A stretch of 46,029 nt of DNA, from assembly GCA_003118195.1 (NCBI GenBank), contig BEXV01000307.1, positions 20,773 to 66,801 of the forward strand, in the 5' to 3' direction. The position numbers were made by a program, and so were the translations under genes. Below, piece after piece: positions 1 to 46,029 of this stretch (position 1 is its first letter; each line of letters begins with the position of its first letter). The notes under the pieces were generated by a model that did no database searches, had not been told where the DNA came from, and was given only the letters and a program-made list of their open reading frames with translations. The DNA comes from Hemicentrotus pulcherrimus (Eukaryota > Echinodermata > Echinoidea > Camarodonta > Strongylocentrotidae).

Positions 1-59
1 TGAGGACTCAAAATATTCTGTACCTGTGTATACGACGCACCCCGACTTTTGAATTTTCC

Positions 60-105
60 CGACGGTAAAAAAAGTGCGTCTTATACACGGAGATTTACGG
101 TATAT
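60..105. repeat. Probable transposon-end fragment (GTGCGTCTTATACAC)
   Basis: The words GTGTATACGACGCACC (about 27-42) and GTGCGTCTTATACACGG (about 75-91) are near reverse complements and could pair as a short hairpin. Words like these recur at the ends of dispersed DNA elements in many animal genomes, which is from memory and not checked. The left end may lie outside the window. Confidence 0.35.
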
Positions 106-1697
106 GATTTTGAATATTGTTTTTGTCTCAAATAAACTTAAATAATAGAAGCGAGCCTTTGCAGGTGCAATATTCACAAACACCTGTCTTTAACAAGCAC
201 CCCAAAGTTAAAGTAAATATTAGAATCACGCTATTATTTGAGTAATAAAAAGATGTCAAAGTATTATCATTTAAACATTAAAATTGTATTCGTCTTATGA
301 AAGAAGATGATCTTCAAAATTTGGAATCAACCACCAGCCCCTCTGTACCTCCTGCACAGTTTGGCACAAATTCTCAACCAAACTTTCCATCATCACAATC
401 TTTCTTTTATATTAGGTTTGCAAATAAAATTCCATTGGAATTCTTAATACCATTTGATACCAGTTCCCCAAAGACATCCAGCGTAGTGGCTTGATGAGTG
501 AGGGCATTGTTTTGATAATTTTCTCCACGTACATGTAAGGAGATTCTTTCAAAGATATGCCCTAAGTAAAGTTTTTTAAATAAAGATACACTTATCAACT
601 TTAATAAATGAGAAGCAAATGATCTTACAAAAGATTAGGCATTTGAACTATTCTTTCACCTGAATCAGGAGATAAGATATTGGAAAACACATACTTGTAG
701 TTGTCAAGGTGCAAAATGATGCTTGTTTCATAGAAATGAATACAAAATTGTGTTCGACAAATGCATGCAATATTTACTGAGCACTGGGGAAGAATGTTTA
801 CTGATTATAATGAAAGCATTTATATGCTGCGGAGATCTATCACTAAAAGTGCTCAAGGCACTACAGTCTACATGCATGAGAAGGATGCAAACACAAAACA
901 AATTTTCATCTCATGTAGATACATCCTATATAAACAGTCAAGTTGGTTGGTAAGAAGCATATTGTCTAATTTTTCACATGTGAACAGGTTCATTTTTATT
1001 TGCATTGTACCACTTTCCAAGTGTGAACAGCCCTGATCAACCTACTTGATAAGGTTTATTATTTGGAGAGGCAATGAATAGAGAGCGATTCCAGAAATAG
1101 CTCAGAGCGTCTTTCAACTTGGCAGTAATTTACTGTGTCGTCACGTCGTTCTCCTGCTAGCCTGCTAGCCTAGAAATAGGAACATGTTGACATTATATCA
1201 ATTTATTTGGCAAATTATAGGAGGTAGGGGTTATGCACAGCCCTTGATATAGATTAAGATTTCACTTCTCAAGACTTATATGGACACCACCTTTACACAT
1301 TTCAAGATAATTTGATTTGTATTTTTGTATTCTTCTCATTCAAGGCAGTTTGTTTGCTTACATATTTCTATTGCTGCAGAGATCGGCCCAAATTTGTTTT
1401 CTTTTGTTGGTTGGTTTATGATGATACGTCATGTTTTTGTGGTCATTTTTATTACAAAGCATAGAGACATCATCTCCTCAAGCAAAGCAGACGGTTTAAT
1501 AACTCTGTTTGTACAGTCTATAATTAGTTTGACATTTGAGTGGCTTCTGTATTACTGCATAAGGGTTACTGGTATGCCACTGTGCCTTTTTTATGAAAAA
1601 TAAATATGTATTTTTTATACAAACTAATGGTCAGTGTTCACTTTGCTAATTTAATCATTTAGCATTAAGCAGGTATGGTTCAGTTATCCATGCAAAG

Positions 1698-1874
1698 TAC
1701 AGTGATACCTGTCTAGGAAGACCACCCGATAGAGACAAGAAAAGCGGTCTTTATAGGCAGGTGGTCTTTATGTACAGGTGCCTTTAGTACATGTTTCAAT
1801 AAGAAACCATTTTCAAGGGAAACAAAAAATGTGGTCTTTGTAGACAGGTGGTCACTAAAGCAAGTTTGACTGTA
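1698..1874. repeat. MITE-like element, TACAGTCAAACCTGTC family, copy 1
   Basis: It starts TACAGTGATACCTGTCTA and ends in AAGTTTGACTGTA, an imperfect terminal inverted repeat. Inside it has repeated GGTCTTT..GACAGGTGGTC words. Three relatives occur at 10192-10319, 21014-21124 and 35766-35853, and the sequence CAAGGGAAACAAAAAATGTGG is shared with the second copy. No coding capacity. Confidence 0.7.
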
Positions 1875-2117
1875 TTGAGAAGAAATATTTAGAGTTGAGT
1901 TTTTTTCTTGGAGATTAGACCTGTCGCTGTTTGATCATTCGTTCACCAGGCCCCTTCCCTTAGACTAAACTAATTATTATATGTATATTTACCCAGAACT
2001 TTTGATGAGATTACCGACGGTCCTTTTCAGGACTCCCCAATCCCCCTCTCTCACATGGTGCAACCATAAGCCTACTGTATAACATAAGTTCTCTTTCTTA
2101 TTTTTCTTTCTCTCCAG

Positions 2118-38213
<36,096 letters not shown>

Positions 38214-39400
38214 ACCCTGAACCTGATCGAGAGCCATTGCTTCGCGGCGTGATGTTGCTATGAGTGAACAGTTTCACTGCCATCGATAAATTGCCTTAAA
38301 TTTCCAGAGGGGCATACCAGCTTTTTACATCTTCCAGTTTTCTTTGAAGATTATTAACCATTAATGCCTATGTTTAACTTGTTATGGCAAAGGAGATCAT
38401 ATATGGGGGCCTCAGATGATCTGCTTGGTGAATTTGATTTGAATGATATGGACATTCCCGTTTAAACATTAACTTGTTTTTCGGCTACTAAGCAGCGTTT
38501 TAGCTTCTGTTTTATAAAGTGCTGGTATCACTGCATATCGTGAAAATCCATTGGTCGAAAAAGTGCAGAGTTCTAAACTTTTAAATAGAAACCATGAGGC
38601 CAATTAGGCTTCTATATTAAACATAAACATCTCAGTGTTGAAAAAATATTCTTCGCAGTACTCCATATGTTGTACCTGCAGCTTGGAATATATAAAGTAT
38701 AAAGTACTATAAAGTTAATGACTTGGAGGAGTACTGTTATCCAAGTACTATTTTTTATTGACAGTATATCTTCACACTACCATCGACTACGATTTCTTGC
38801 TTTTTTGAGTCAACAGGATTGGTTGATTCATCATTCCTGCTATATGGTTTTACGTTGTAAATAAGAATGATGTTTCGGGAGAAGAGGTTCCTAGGTATTG
38901 TCTTGGCCAATCGTAGACTCGTTGCAGCATGTATGTGGCTGTCGTGGGAAACGAGTCCTGCTATATTGTACGATTTTCCTGTCATTCGGTATTGGGGTAA
39001 TGTTCTGCTAAAACTTTTACATTGTTTTGAATACACATGTGCTTCCCAGTTCCCAATCATTATGTCTATTGAAATCATTGAAGTGTACCAGTGCTGAAAG
39101 AGATGAGCTAAATGTATACAATTTAAAGCAAAATGTTAAAATGCTAAATATTAAACAAAAGTCCTAATCAAGGACCATTTGGACTAAACTTTCAAAGACC
39201 TGAGATTATGGAAAGGCATGAGACACAACAATTATATGAATGATAATTTGGACTAACCTTGTAAAGGCCCGAGATCAGCGAAAGGCATGGGATTCATTTC
39301 CCTTTTATTTATCAGGCCACCTGGCAATGACCGACATGGATCAGCTAGCAAAAGACATCTGTTTCGCAAGGCATGGAAACTAGGACTAAGAGGAAAAAAT
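38214..39400 (+). other. Probable pard3 3' UTR
   Basis: Sequence directly after the stop is AT-rich and non-coding. No AATAAA was seen before 40673. A ~70 bp imperfect duplication occurs at 39176-39290 (ATTTGGACTAA.CTT..AAAG..C.GAGAT..AAAGGCATG, twice). The transcript end is not determined: AATAAA occurs at 40673-40678 (within a cluster to ~40712), 41123-41128, 41994-41999 and 42361-42366. Confidence 0.5.
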
Positions 39401-40175
39401 TATCCTGTCCGTTGAATATGCTCAACCTTGTGGTATGTACATCATCAACAACAGTTTCTCTTGAATGGGTTTGTGATAGTTTCTTGCATGCAATGTTGCA
39501 GTAAGTCCTTCACCTTTGACCTCTGTTGAGAGAAGGATAAAGGGATACAAAATTATCCTGTCCGTTGAATATGCACAACCTTGTGGTATGTACATCATCA
39601 ACAACAGTTTCTCTTGAATTGGCTTGTGAAAGTTTCTTGCATGCAATGTTGCAGTAAGTCTTTCACCTTTGACCTCTGTTGAGAGAAGGATAGAGGGATA
39701 CAAAATTATCCTGTCCGTTGAATATGCACAACCTTGTGGTATGTACATGTACATCATCAACAACAGTTTATCTTGGACGGGTTTGTGATAGTTTCTTGCA
39801 TGCAATGTTGCAGTAAGTCTTTCACCTTTGACCTCTGTTGAGAGAAGGATAAAGGGATACAAAATTATCCTGTCCGTTGAATATGCACAACCTTGTGGTA
39901 TGTACATCATCAACAACAGTTTCTCTTGAATTGGCTTGTGAAAGTTTCTTGCATGCAATGTTGCAGTAAGTCTTTCACCTTTGACCTCTGTTGAGAGAAG
40001 GATAGAGGGATACAAAATTATCCTGTCCGTTGAATATGCACAACCTTGTGGTATGTACATGTACATCATCAACAACAGTTTATCTTGGACGGGTTTGTGA
40101 TAGTTTCTTGCATGCAATGTTGCAGTAAGTCTTTCACCTTTGACCTCTGTTGAGAGAAGGATAAATGGATACAAA
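39401..40175. repeat. Five-unit minisatellite, 153/159 bp period, dimeric higher order
   Basis: The word TATCCTGTCCGTTGAATATG starts units at 39401, 39554, 39707, 39866 and 40019. Periods are 153, 153, 159 and 153; the 159 step and the last unit carry an extra CATGTA. Units 2+3 and 4+5 are nearly identical 312-base pairs, marking a recent duplication of a dimer. Each unit has TTTCACCTTTGACCTCTGTT and GAGAGAAGGATA. Because every period is a multiple of three, one minus-strand frame stays open through all units (39422-40174); I regard that as a consequence of the repeat. Confidence 0.96.
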
Positions 40176-43123
40176 ATGAACAGAGTTCAGTAGAGATTAT
40201 GGCTCCTGACAGTATCTTTACCCTATACGAAGATGAAAACAGAGCAATACAAACAGCATGATTCCAAAGAAACTTGAATGTTATACCGCTCATGTCTCTG
40301 CTCTAAGCCGTATCCCCTATTTTGCATTCAACACCTTCATCATCACCGTTGTCAGTTTGACGTATGGTATAAATGGATATCTTAGAGGATTCATGTTATC
40401 ATAAATGGTGTATGATAACATATGGTTTATCAAGTTATATTCATAGTTAACAGGATAATATGCATGACATATATCAGACATCAGTTAATCGTGGTAATGT
40501 TGACCATTTTGTATTTTTAAAGAGAACATTTTGGAGATATTTGGGGGGGTCTTTTCTTAAATTGTTAGAATGGTCAACAACAATCACTTTAACAGTCGAG
40601 ACAGGGTTTGTCGGGGCTTTATTCTGTCAAAATGGTAAGAATGAATGGAAATAGATGAATAAGATTGAATGAAATAAAATGGAATGAAATAAAAAATAAT
40701 AAATTAATAAATTGGTTAATAAACAAATATAGGTTCAAAATAGGAAATTAAAATGGATTTCAGAATAGGAAAAATATGTGGTTACCTTATAAGATTAATT
40801 CCTCTCACTTTTCTTTCTAAGAACAAGAAGTATAGTTACAATATGCTTTTCATTACTGATTAAAAATATTTAAAATGAACTTTTGCAAAACTTTCAATTC
40901 AATACAAAATATGTCAACACCCCCCTCCCCCTGTGTACTACCTCACCTTTAAGAGGACACCCCCCTCCCCCTGTTCCTAAATTTCCCTAAGAAATCTGTC
41001 GTGAACATCAGGTACATGCTAAGTGCCAATACTTAGAATCGTATGTTGTAGCAAATCGAGCTCTGTGAAAATGTTTGTCAAAGTAAACGTAAGGAATACC
41101 AATCTTTTTTAATGCGCGTGTAAATAAATGTATTCAGAATATGAGTATGAATTTTTGTATTAACAATTGTATTCCTACCCCTTTTTTACTCTTGTTCAAA
41201 TTCCTTTTTTTGTAAATAGAATTAGGTACATTCCTGTTTAAACCTTTTCCAAACCTATCAATGTATTCCTGCTAATGCTTTAAATTGAATATTTGTACCT
41301 TGTTACTATAAATACATTGTAGATATGTATTCGTCAATCTCATTGTTCAAGTCTATGCAAAGTTGTTTACAGATATAATACAGCGGTATAAATTCGATAT
41401 GAATTTCATATTTATGATGTAGATTATGTACTGTTATGATTTCTTTTCTTCAAATAGCACAAGTGAGAAGATTTTTACCTTTTTTCTGTGTGTTTTGTGA
41501 TCAATATTATTATATGTAGTATTATTACAGTAAATTTTTACATGAAAGGCCAGATAATGTAAAAATGACTTACTTTTATGATGGTAGCTAACACAAATTT
41601 CTGCAACTCGGTGTAATATAGTAGATTCTACTAGTGGTATAACATGAATCCTGCCTGTGGTGAGATCTGGATATAAATCTTTGATTTAACATTCATTGAC
41701 GACCAGAGGGGTGCAACTTGAAAGAGATGTCTGCAACAAGAGGATTCAAATCACTTCCAAGGCCATCGGTAGTTAGACAAACTACAGATTATCAACTGTA
41801 TGGCAGTTCTAGCAATAGTTTTTCATGAAATCTTTTCATAATGCACCTCGGATGTTCACAATGTAGTAGTCACTTAGCCATTTCTGTATGGGACATAGAT
41901 GTATCAGTATGGAAACAAAAATTTCTTGTCTTTTTCATGTTTGAAATGTCCACCACCATACAAGCAGACGCCAAAACCCTGTCAAGTTTAGGGAATAAAC
42001 ATGTGAAGTTCTAACCATATGCACTTTCCTGTAATACTATCAGAATTTGTGATAAAACTTTCTCAAAACAAAAAGCACACAGAAGTGAATCAGTTTCTAC
42101 TTGCTCTCTCTCAGACTAATTTTATTTTAACCCATTGCCTACGGGAACCTGGTGGTCCCTGTGTAGAGCCAATGGGAATGCAAGAATTCAGTATTCAACG
42201 GGTTAAGATTCTTTTAGAATACAGTCAAAATTTTCCCTTAACTCCTAAAATATCCCAATATTTCCTTGTTCCTTTATTTCTCTGAAATATTCACAAAAGC
42301 TGCATCCAGCATACATCTTCAGTAACCAGGGTTACAGCCGTCTGTAATTGAATACAAAGGAATAAACTCTCTACGGTTTGTCTGCATGGGTTCTATACAT
42401 TCAACACTGCTCAACTTGCACTTCTGTTCTATCTCTTCATCGTCTTTAGATAATCTTAACATCCATAAAGTGCCTTGATTGCATTTTTAGATTCAATATG
42501 ATTCATCTGATGTTGGATAATTCTTCCTTTCATCATTTCTGGCAGAATCATAGGCAAAGTGATTTAAAAGGCAAAATCTGTAACTTTCGAATGCATGTCG
42601 TTGTGGTCATTATAGATTTTTGTTTTTTGTTTTACATGAGATGCTCAAAAGTGCTGTTTTGTCTCTACATTAAATAATATTTTGTTGGCACAAATCATGA
42701 AAAGTCATAGTTTTCAAATAGCTTGAATGATTTCTTTGGTTAACCCTTGTAGTGCCAAATAATCCCACATTGAATAAGGTAATTGCTATATCTGTCATGC
42801 ACTTTTCCCCTGCATTTTCCCTCAATAATACAATATGTTTTCTAACAAGATTTATATTCATAAATTATTGCTGCATCTACGGTGCTCAGTTCCTACCAAC
42901 TTTTCAAAAATTTGTTTTGCTTAATGGAAATTTATTGTTGAGTCGTTAAAATGAAATAAAATAAAATAAAAGTGGTTTTTTTCTCCATCAGGTTTCTACA
43001 CTTCTGTAAATCTGCTGGCAGCATGAGGAAAAGTTTAAACAAAAAAGTATTGTCTGGAAAATATGCATTTCTTGCCGTAGTTGTTCAATATTTGTTTGTT
43101 TGTCCATAATAGCATTCAGTTAC

Positions 43124-43200
43124 ACGTATAATAATAATAATAATAATAACATTTATAGGGCGCTTTATACAGATGTTTCTAAGCGCACAGGTGGTATTGC
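43124..43200 (+). repeat. SINE-like fragment after (AAT)n
   Basis: An (AAT)n run (43130-43148) is followed by ACATTTATAGGGCGCTTTAT and TCTAAGCGCACAGGTGG, the front part of the repeat seen at 22185-22485. Confidence 0.55.
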
Positions 43201-43318
43201 CTAACTTTTAATTAATTAACATCTGGCTCTTGTGATGATATCTGGGATGAAGTTACATCCATCAAAGTAGGAAATGAATATAATCTTAAGAATATAGTTT
43301 CTGAAAGCTGCTGCTTAT

Positions 43319-43445
43319 ACCACGGTCACACCAAGGAGACCGATGCCAGACCGACAACAGGTCGAACCAACAATTACATTACCAGAAACAACCAAGAATT
43401 GGCCGATTTGGAGTCGGTCTGGAGTCAGTCTGGCGGTGTGCCTGA
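43319..43445. repeat. Possible element with CACGGTCACACCAAGG end
   Basis: It starts CCACGGTCACACCAAGGAGACC and ends CAGTCTGGCGGTGTGCC; GGTCACACC and GGCGGTGTG are near inverted, and inner words GACCGAT and GGTCTGG also alternate strands. A dispersed-repeat origin is a guess. Confidence 0.4.
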
Positions 43446-44221
43446 GGTATTGGGATGATGATGTTAAAAAAAAAGATCATCATGTATCTACTCTCATAAT
43501 TATAAAGTACAAGCAAATTCACCATTGGGAAGCATGTACATAGGTCCACTGTGCTTCCTCTCGTTACAATGCAGGACTGTACAGCAGATCACATTATTTT
43601 TGTCCCCTCCATTCCTATTACACATCAATAATTTCTTGCATATGTGTTTCGAAAATTATTTTGTGTTTGTTTATAGTCTGTACATTTTTATTATAACCTA
43701 TCTCTGTGTATGGCACATACTTGTTGTAAAGAAGTTCATGAAAGGACGGTTGGAAGCCAGAATGGACCTATATTTTGTTTTTTTAACACATTACTGCTTT
43801 ATGTCATATTTTCTAGCTTTTTTTTATCCTTGGAAATACCAAGCAGAAATACACAGATAGCATTGAACTATATAAAGATATGATGTATTATCAGCTACAT
43901 AATTTTTGTTGTTTCATATTTTCATTTATTTATGTATTTGATAGTGTTCAAAATGCTAGACTTTGTGTTGTATATCGACAATGTTTTCGTATTTCTCGCT
44001 GAAAAGTAGTAGCCCCATGTAAATGCATTAGGGAGCTGTGATTGCCATTTTTCAAACAAAATGTGATTTAATATTTGAGAGATATTTATCAGCAGTATTG
44101 ATTATAATCCACTTTGTAGAAGCCAAGATAATTCATGTGAAAATGCAAACATACTGCCTGCCCTTCAGAAATGTTTTCATAAGTTATGTGTGGACAGCTG
44201 CCACCATGCACATAATTGCTC

Positions 44222-44432
44222 TTAAAGATAAAGTTGAGTTCTCGCCATGCGATTGCATTGGGGAAGAAACGGTGTGGAATTGATCAGAAAAGATTGATCA
44301 TCTAGCATATAAGTGTTGGTGTGTACTGCAAGGTTCTAGAATCATCAAAACGATAAGAAATTTGGACTAGTTTTGGTTAAGTAAGGATTGCACACAGAAA
44401 GATGTACATGTATATGGGACTTCACAAACATG
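44222..44432 (-). mobile_element. Truncated TTAAAGGTAAAGACCAGT-family element, copy 4
   Basis: It starts TTAAAGATAAAGTTGAG and follows copy 2 (CCATGCGATTGCATTG, GTGTACTGCAAGGTTCTAGA, CACAGAAAGATGTACATG) until about 44432, where the match stops. The other half and its end repeat are missing. Confidence 0.8.
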
Positions 44433-45964
44433 TGGCATAAAAATCGGGCCTATTTCAAAGCTTTTATTTGTCATATTTAGAATATGAGAGCATTTGAGCT
44501 CTTCCCTGAACTCACCCTTCTCTTTAAAAGTGAATATTATCCAGTCACTTCAATCGATTCGGAACTGAAGATACAAACACTTCAGTAATTACTATTTTCT
44601 AAAGTGTACCCATTTTCTAGTTCCCCTAAATGAGCAGTATTGAGGGAAGTTAACAGTATTCAATCTTGATTAGCGAGGATGCCTTTTCCAACACGATACG
44701 AAAGAAGCACTATTCCGGGTTGATTTGAACTTCACACTGAGTTGAAGGTGTGAACGGAACATGTTACTAATTGATAAAGCAACCCTCCACAAAATCAGTG
44801 AACCTTTCACATATGTATTCAAACTTACTACTTACCTCTTGTACCTTTAAAAAGTATTCATCCACCACAATATGCCCCATGTATGGTTGTATACAAACTA
44901 CAAATAATGCGATGAAAATGTTCAGTTTTACTAGTGCTACAATGAGATAATATTTTGTCATTGCATCAAAATGGTATTACACTCTGTGTGGAATCTTTAT
45001 ATAACAGTTCATGATGTGTTTACCGTTTCATTTCTCATTAAATTTTAAGTGTATTATTGGGCATTATTATTAGAAGAAAAAAAAATCACTGTATTTTCCA
45101 TTTTCTTAGTTTGTTCTGCTCCTCAAGAGCTGTACACCATAATTGCCAAGAAACGTCTTCAAATACCCAGACGAACAATCCTTATAAAACTGACTGTCAA
45201 ATGAGAAAACAAAAACATACCAGCCTGTGTCTCGCATGCTCCAAATTTTTCATTTGGTTAGAAAAATAACATTATAATCATGGCATAATATGTTTGTATA
45301 TGCATTATTTCTATATACTATGTCTCTTACATGAAACCCCTTTGGGCTAGAGGCAGTTTGCCAAGAAAGAGTTTGCACATAAACATCTTTTGTGAAAGGG
45401 ATATCTTGTCCCTGGTATTCTATGTACATGCAATGTTTACACATTCCCAGTGACGACTCTGAATTACTGCGGCTATACGAAGATCGATTTCAACTCCCAT
45501 TTGGGAAAATTGATATCAAACTAGGAAGTATTCAAGTCTAAATTTAGCCAAGATTGAAACTCTAGAATAAAATATTTTACCACCATTATATGCAATAAGC
45601 TATCAATGCATGGTTTGTAGTCAATAGGGTGTACTAATATTCTATGAATCTCAAAATGTTTAGGGAATTTGATGTTGAAGGATTTCCGAAACTGCTACTA
45701 TTTCTTCTCAAATATGAGTTCATGGCAAGGTGTATAATTGTTTTTGGCCAGGAAGGCATCTGGGATCGGTGTATTTTTGTTCTTTCCTGGAAATTTGAGC
45801 TTGTACCTTCTCTTTCTAAAGAAATTATTCTTGTTTTCTCCCAGTCTATCAAGTCTGTCTTTGTACAGACTAGTTCTTTGTTCTTTGTGTCCTTTTCTCT
45901 TGCTCTCTTCCAATTTCACTTGAACTTAGCGTAAAAAAACATTCCTGTTAATCAGTATACATTT

Positions 45965-46029
45965 TCTCTACCCTCCTCTCTCTCCCCCTCTATCTCTCCC
46001 CTCTCTCTCTGCCTCTCTCACCCCCCCCC
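45965..46029. repeat. CT-rich microsatellite and C-run at window end
   Basis: Pyrimidine-only from about 45977 apart from one G, ending in nine or more C. It continues beyond the window. Confidence 0.9.

Larger units (their letters stand above)
1..2117. other. Intron upstream of first visible pard3 exon
   Basis: No coding exon was recognised. The first ~105 bases look like the end of a transposon: they contain GTGTATACGACGCACC and, inverted about 40 bases on, GTGCGTCTTATACAC. A TACAGTCAAACCTGTC-family element lies at 1698-1874. The final ~30 bases before 2118 form a good polypyrimidine tract and CAG acceptor. The open frames here are short and AT-rich and show no protein family. Confidence 0.7.
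40176..46029. other. Downstream region without recognised gene
   Basis: AT-rich, with several AATAAA words (see the 3' UTR entry), a CACCCCCCTCCCCCTGT duplication (40918 and 40960), AAATAAAAT microsatellite-like runs (40670-40712 and 42951-42970), a SINE-like fragment (43124-43200), a truncated TTAAAGGTAAAGACC element (44222-44432) and a CT/C-run at the very end. Open frames are short, hydrophobic or low-complexity, and match no protein family I know. Confidence 0.65.

Noticed and set aside
39422..40174. 250-codon minus-strand repeat protein in the minisatellite
   Set aside because: Open only because the repeat periods are multiples of three. No family, no signal or domain, no promoter seen. 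Kept as a finding but not as a gene.
39401..40175. CRISPR-like array
   Set aside because: Units are 153-159 bases and nearly identical throughout, with no short repeat/unique spacer structure, and the DNA is from an animal.
43525..43860. 111-codon hydrophobic open frame, possible small membrane protein
   Set aside because: AT-rich sequence with Phe/Leu/Ile/Tyr bias typical of chance T-rich frames; no family and no exon signals.

Overview
The window is eukaryotic nuclear DNA. It is AT-rich, its genes have GT-AG introns, and the introns are full of microsatellites, small inverted-repeat elements and tRNA-like repeats. A 507-base run of N (12087-12593) marks an assembly gap. The repeat style (TACATGTA-type palindromes, (CCGT)n elements, hairpin MITEs ending in GTTTCACAAAG) and the divergence of the gene from vertebrates suggest a marine invertebrate deuterostome, most probably an echinoderm such as a sea urchin. 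That taxonomic call is inference.

One gene accounts for all the protein coding I can support: the PAR-3 / PARD3 / Bazooka polarity scaffold, on the + strand. I rebuilt 19 coding exons from 2118 to 38213. All splice phases match, and the exons sum to 4,548 nt (1,515 codons plus a stop). The first exon here begins inside the end of the N-terminal CR1 (PB1-like) oligomerisation domain, so the start codon and roughly the first 70 residues lie upstream of the window. Reading order: end of CR1 and a His/Asn-rich linker (2118-2379); a 14-3-3/PAR-1-type site (4802-4920); a basic Ser-rich linker (16286-16456); PDZ1 (17215-20577, three exons); PDZ2 (three exons to 23175); PDZ3 (two exons, 25054-26355) running into a disordered Ser/Pro region; short linker exons (26812-29407); the aPKC-binding CR3 segment (32094-32318); a Lys-rich membrane-binding type segment (33249-34630); a charged predicted coiled coil (to 35715); an 881-nt exon coding a strongly Arg/Asp-rich tail (36201-37081); and the terminal exon (37793-38213). 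I see no second gene in 38214-46029.

The introns hold several families of short non-autonomous elements, each in multiple copies: a 364-408 bp family with TIR TTAAAGGTAAAGACCAGT (3 near-full copies plus 1 truncated); a ~200 bp TTAAAGCC family (3 copies, two inverted around one PDZ1 exon); a TACAGTCAAACCTGTC family (4 copies); and GTTTCACAAAG-type hairpins (4 copies). There are also tRNA-derived tandem repeats, a 450 bp polypyrimidine tract beside a 64-nt exon, and a 5-unit minisatellite with dimeric higher-order structure downstream of the gene.

The points I would follow up are a decayed duplicate of the end of the first exon together with its splice donor; a symmetric 90-nt exon carrying a second copy of the aPKC-site-like Ser motif; the inverted repeats around the PDZ1 exon; and the higher-order minisatellite with a 250-codon antisense open frame. 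I found no sign of a wholly new molecular system.
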